From: JAKSCF01 sp028279945
GTDB lineage: Bacteria > Bacillota > Clostridia > Peptostreptococcales > JAAYPU01
Direction: 5' to 3'
Assembly (NCBI GenBank): GCA_028279945.1
Contig: JANQMT010000143.1
Location: forward strand, 1-64,000
Length of the DNA: 64,000 nt
In this document: in pieces, positions 61,553 through 64,000 of the stretch
Position numbering within the stretch: position 1 is the first letter of the stretch
Layout: each line of letters begins with the position of its first letter
The notes under the pieces: model-generated
The model's input: the letters and a program-made list of their open reading frames with translations, nothing else
What the model was told of the DNA's origin: nothing
Database searches by the model: none
Program-made: the position numbers and the translations under genes

Positions 61553-62305
61553 ATGCCAAAAAATGCCGACAAAGAAATAATAGATAAAATAAAAGGTAAA
61601 GCAACTTTGTGCGAAAAAAAAGGGATTGTTGCTTTTACTGATTTTTTAGATCCGATTCAATTAGAAACGGGAAAAGCATTGGCAAAACCCTTAATGGACA
61701 CTTCTTGCTTTTCTTTTGGAGGATATGAAGATTCAGAACGAAACATTTTAATCTTTCATCCTTATTATGTGGAAAGAGAAAAAATAGAATACCCTATAAA
61801 AGCCATAAGTATTCACAACAAGACTTCATCTTTTCAACATAGAAGTGTACTTGGGGCTATTTTAGGTTTAGGATTAAAAAGAGAAAAAATTGGAGATATT
61901 CTTATTGACAATCATCGTGCAGATGTTATTTTATATAAAGAGGCTGCTGAGGTTGTTTTACTTTTTTTAAATAAAGTGGGCAATCAAAATGTAACCTGCC
62001 AAGAAATATCTTTTGAGCAGATGAATACCAAAAGTATTCAGTATAAATGGATTCATGCAACCGTGGCTTCATTAAGAGTAGATGCTATAATAAGCTGTGG
62101 CTTTGGACAATCAAGACGTAACTCAAGTGAGTTTTTAAAATCAGGACGTGTAAAGGTCAATTACAAAGAAATAGACAGCCCGGGATATCTGTTAAAGGAA
62201 GGTGATCAGGTTTCTGTAAGAGGAAAAGGAAGAGTTCTGCTTGAGAAAGTGGATGGCTTAACAAAAAAAGAACGCATTAAAGTGGTGATAAGAAGGGTAT
62301 TATAA
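61553..62305 (+). CDS. ylmH: RNA-binding S4-domain protein YlmH
   Basis: 250 residues, start 2 nt after the yggT stop. N-terminal YlmH region (LIFHPYYVEREKIEYPIKAI), then HRSVLGAILGLGLKREKIGD. S4 RNA-binding domain at about 180-245 (ASLRVDAIISCGFGQSRRNS, GRVKVNYKEID). Likely acts in translation quality control or ribosome biology. Confidence 0.94.
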   Translation: MPKNADKEIIDKIKGKATLCEKKGIVAFTDFLDPIQLETGKALAKPLMDTSCFSFGGYEDSERNILIFHPYYVEREKIEYPIKAISIHNKTSSFQHRSVLGAILGLGLKREKIGDILIDNHRADVILYKEAAEVVLLFLNKVGNQNVTCQEISFEQMNTKSIQYKWIHATVASLRVDAIISCGFGQSRRNSSEFLKSGRVKVNYKEIDSPGYLLKEGDQVSVRGKGRVLLEKVDGLTKKERIKVVIRRVL

Positions 62306-62339
62306 TAGTAAGTTAAACTTATGAAAGGATGATGATACT

Positions 62340-62807
62340 GTGATTATGCCTTTGGATATACAAAACAAACAATTCAGCAAAAGCATGAGAGGGTATAAAG
62401 AAGAAGATGTCGATCAGTTTTTGGATTTATTGACATTGGATTATGAGAAAGTCATTGAAGAAAACCATGGATTAAAAGAAAAACTTGTTGAAATGAAGAA
62501 GGAGCTGCAAACCTATAAAGAGCAAGAAGAGTCTATTAAGGAAACATTGGAAACCGCAAAGCAAATGATGAGTGATATCTCTGAAAGTGCTGAAAAAAGA
62601 GCAGAATTGATTTTAAAAAATGCGGAGTTGGATGCCGAACGTATGATTAAAGAAGCCAAAGCAACCACTGCAAAAATATTTGAAGAACATGAGGATGCTA
62701 AAAATAGAATCCATATTTTTACCACCAGATATAAAAACCTTCTGGAATCAGAGCTTGAAAGATTTAATACAATCGGTTCAGAATTGTTTGATGAGCATAC
62801 GTTATAA
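62340..62807 (+). CDS. DivIVA-domain protein
   Basis: 155 residues; GTG 62340 is best spaced from AAAGGA (ATG 62346 is the alternative). N-terminal DivIVA lipid-binding motif MPLDIQNKQFSKSMRGYKEE followed by DVDQFLDLL, then coiled coil (about 30-140). Binds curved membrane at poles or septum and recruits division or wall proteins. Confidence 0.94.
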   Translation: MIMPLDIQNKQFSKSMRGYKEEDVDQFLDLLTLDYEKVIEENHGLKEKLVEMKKELQTYKEQEESIKETLETAKQMMSDISESAEKRAELILKNAELDAERMIKEAKATTAKIFEEHEDAKNRIHIFTTRYKNLLESELERFNTIGSELFDEHTL

Positions 62808-62841
62808 TCAATATAGTGATCGTCATCGATGAGGTGAATTT

Positions 62842-63312
62842 ATGCCATTTTTTTTAATTATTGTACTTATTGTGCTAGACCAAATAACAAAATATATTGT
62901 TGTTGATAATATGGAGTTATATGAATCTATTCCAATCATTAAAGGGATTTTTCATATTACATATGCTCAGAATACAGGTGCTGCATTTAGTATTTTGCAG
63001 GATAAAGTGAGCTTTTTTATCATCGTAACGGTTATTGTGTCCATTGTCATTTTTTTTACTATGATTCGGTACTATAATCGCTTTGATAAAGTTTTGCTGT
63101 ACAGCCTTGCCTTAATTCTTGCCGGAGCTATTGGTAATTTAATAGATCGAGTTCGCCTGCAGCATGTTACTGATTTTCTTGATTTTAGAATTTGGCCTAT
63201 TTTTAATGTCGCAGATATGAGCGTTGTTTCAGGTGCATTCTTAATGGCATGGTATATGTTCTTTATAGAGCCCAAAAAAGAAAAAGCTAAAAAGGATGAT
63301 CCCCTTGGATAA
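62842..63312 (+). CDS. lspA: Lipoprotein signal peptidase (signal peptidase II)
   Basis: 156 residues, four membrane segments. The catalytic Asp pair is Asp102 (GNLIDRV) and Asp125 (FNVADMSV), with the conserved NTGAAFS (44-50). Cleaves lipoprotein signals such as those of the lipoproteins in this window. Its stop overlaps the start of the next gene by 8 bp. AGGTGA precedes the ATG. Confidence 0.97.
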   Translation: MPFFLIIVLIVLDQITKYIVVDNMELYESIPIIKGIFHITYAQNTGAAFSILQDKVSFFIIVTVIVSIVIFFTMIRYYNRFDKVLLYSLALILAGAIGNLIDRVRLQHVTDFLDFRIWPIFNVADMSVVSGAFLMAWYMFFIEPKKEKAKKDDPLG

Positions 63313-64000
63313 ACATGAGCTGATAATAGATCAGGAAGAAGACGGCACTCGGCTGGACCGTTTGCTGTCATTGAATATTGAGGAATTATCAAGAAACTAT
63401 ATTCAAAAGCTTATTGAAAAAGGCTCAGTGATGATTAATGGCGCCATAGAGCAATCAAAAAAATATAAGGTAAAAGCCAATGATCATATTGTTATTAGCA
63501 TACCGGAGCCTGAGAAACTTGAGATAGATCCTGAGAACATTCCTCTTGAAATCATATATGAAGATACGGATTTAGTCGTTGTGAATAAGCCAAAGGGTAT
63601 GGTGGTACATCCTGCACCGGGTAATTATTCAAGCACAATGGTAAATGCATTGCTATATCATTGTGATAACCTGTCCACGATTAATGGTGTTATTCGTCCG
63701 GGTATCGTTCATCGTATTGATAAGGATACCAGTGGATTGCTGGTGGTTGCTAAAAATAATAAAGCCCATCATTCATTAGCAGAACAGCTAAAGGAGCATT
63801 CTATTAACCGTGTCTATCATGCTATTGCTTATGGTAACATAAAAAATGATGAAGGGACTATTCATTTACCTATTGGCAGACATCCTGTTAATCGATTAAA
63901 GATGGCTGTAACCCGTCAAAATTCTAAAGAAGCGGTAACACACTACAAGGTGATTAAACGTTTTGGAGATTTTACATATATACAAGCAAAACTGGAAACA
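63305..64000 (+). CDS. RluA/RluD-family 23S rRNA pseudouridine synthase (partial)
   Basis: At least 232 residues, cut by the window end. TTG 63305 lies 5 nt after AAAGGATGA. N-terminal S4 domain (GTRLDRLLS, IEKGSVMINGAIEQSKKYKV), then the synthase domain with VNKPKGMVVHPAPG and catalytic Asp139 in HRIDKDTSGLL. Converts specific uridines of large-subunit rRNA to pseudouridine. Overlaps lspA, a common pairing. Confidence 0.93.
   Translation, partial: MDKHELIIDQEEDGTRLDRLLSLNIEELSRNYIQKLIEKGSVMINGAIEQSKKYKVKANDHIVISIPEPEKLEIDPENIPLEIIYEDTDLVVVNKPKGMVVHPAPGNYSSTMVNALLYHCDNLSTINGVIRPGIVHRIDKDTSGLLVVAKNNKAHHSLAEQLKEHSINRVYHAIAYGNIKNDEGTIHLPIGRHPVNRLKMAVTRQNSKEAVTHYKVIKRFGDFTYIQAKLET

Overview
This window looks like chromosome from a low-GC, endospore-forming anaerobe of the class Clostridia. 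The evidence is AT-rich DNA, Gram-positive lipoprotein signals, spoIVA, a YIEGIA gene with its capping subunit, and the block sepF / yggT / ylmH / divIVA / lspA / pseudouridine synthase. A finer placement (Lachnospirales-like) is only a guess. No rRNA, tRNA or CRISPR array was seen, and no intact transposase.

Layout. (1) 0-6 kb: AT-rich accessory surface genes. There is a coiled-coil lipoprotein with two broken relatives, a leucine-rich-repeat lipoprotein, a DUF5050-like secreted protein, a 3-methyladenine DNA glycosylase, a Cys-rich secreted protein and a CAP-domain protein. (2) 6.2-15.8 kb: catabolic cluster I. A GntR/FCD regulator is followed by an enolase-superfamily dehydratase, a ribose-type ABC importer, a GSA-aminomutase-like PLP enzyme, an acetamidase/formamidase-family protein and an SDR. 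A palindromic operator occurs at the regulator's own promoter and twice upstream of the cluster. (3) 15.9-24.2 kb: catabolic cluster II. A divergent RpiR regulator faces a DapA/NanA-family lyase, a TRAP transporter, KDPG aldolase, an FGGY kinase and a 2-hydroxyacid dehydrogenase. Cluster I could supply 2-keto-3-deoxy acids that cluster II aldolases cleave (inference). (4) 24.2-33.6 kb: housekeeping and orphan genes, including two radical SAM proteins, omega-amidase, LUD protein, a solitary DNA methyltransferase, YitT, MTA phosphorylase and a BMP-type nucleoside-binding lipoprotein.

(5) 33.6-47.8 kb: catabolic cluster III. It has a TetR regulator, two aldehyde dehydrogenases (one CoA-acylating type), two Fe-alcohol dehydrogenases, two CoA-transferase-family proteins, a crotonase, an HMG-CoA-lyase-like enzyme, a glycerol-facilitator-like channel and a soluble chemoreceptor. 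It sits between the BMP binding protein and the ABC ATPase and permeases that normally go with it, and ends at a fragment resembling a group II intron. It therefore looks inserted. (6) 48-51.6 kb: the rest of the BMP-type nucleoside importer. (7) 51.7-64 kb: core division, sporulation and lipid genes: PH-domain protein, YIEGIA pair, der-plsY-gpsA, spoIVA, HlyD-like protein, YggS, sepF, yggT, ylmH, divIVA, lspA and an RluD-type pseudouridine synthase cut by the window end.

Most notable non-coding signals: the cluster I and cluster II operator sets; matching hairpins after both solute-binding-protein genes; a 165-bp inverted-repeat element with a lone arm 33 kb away; and an 11-bp tandem array that reverses orientation halfway, just before the HlyD-like gene.
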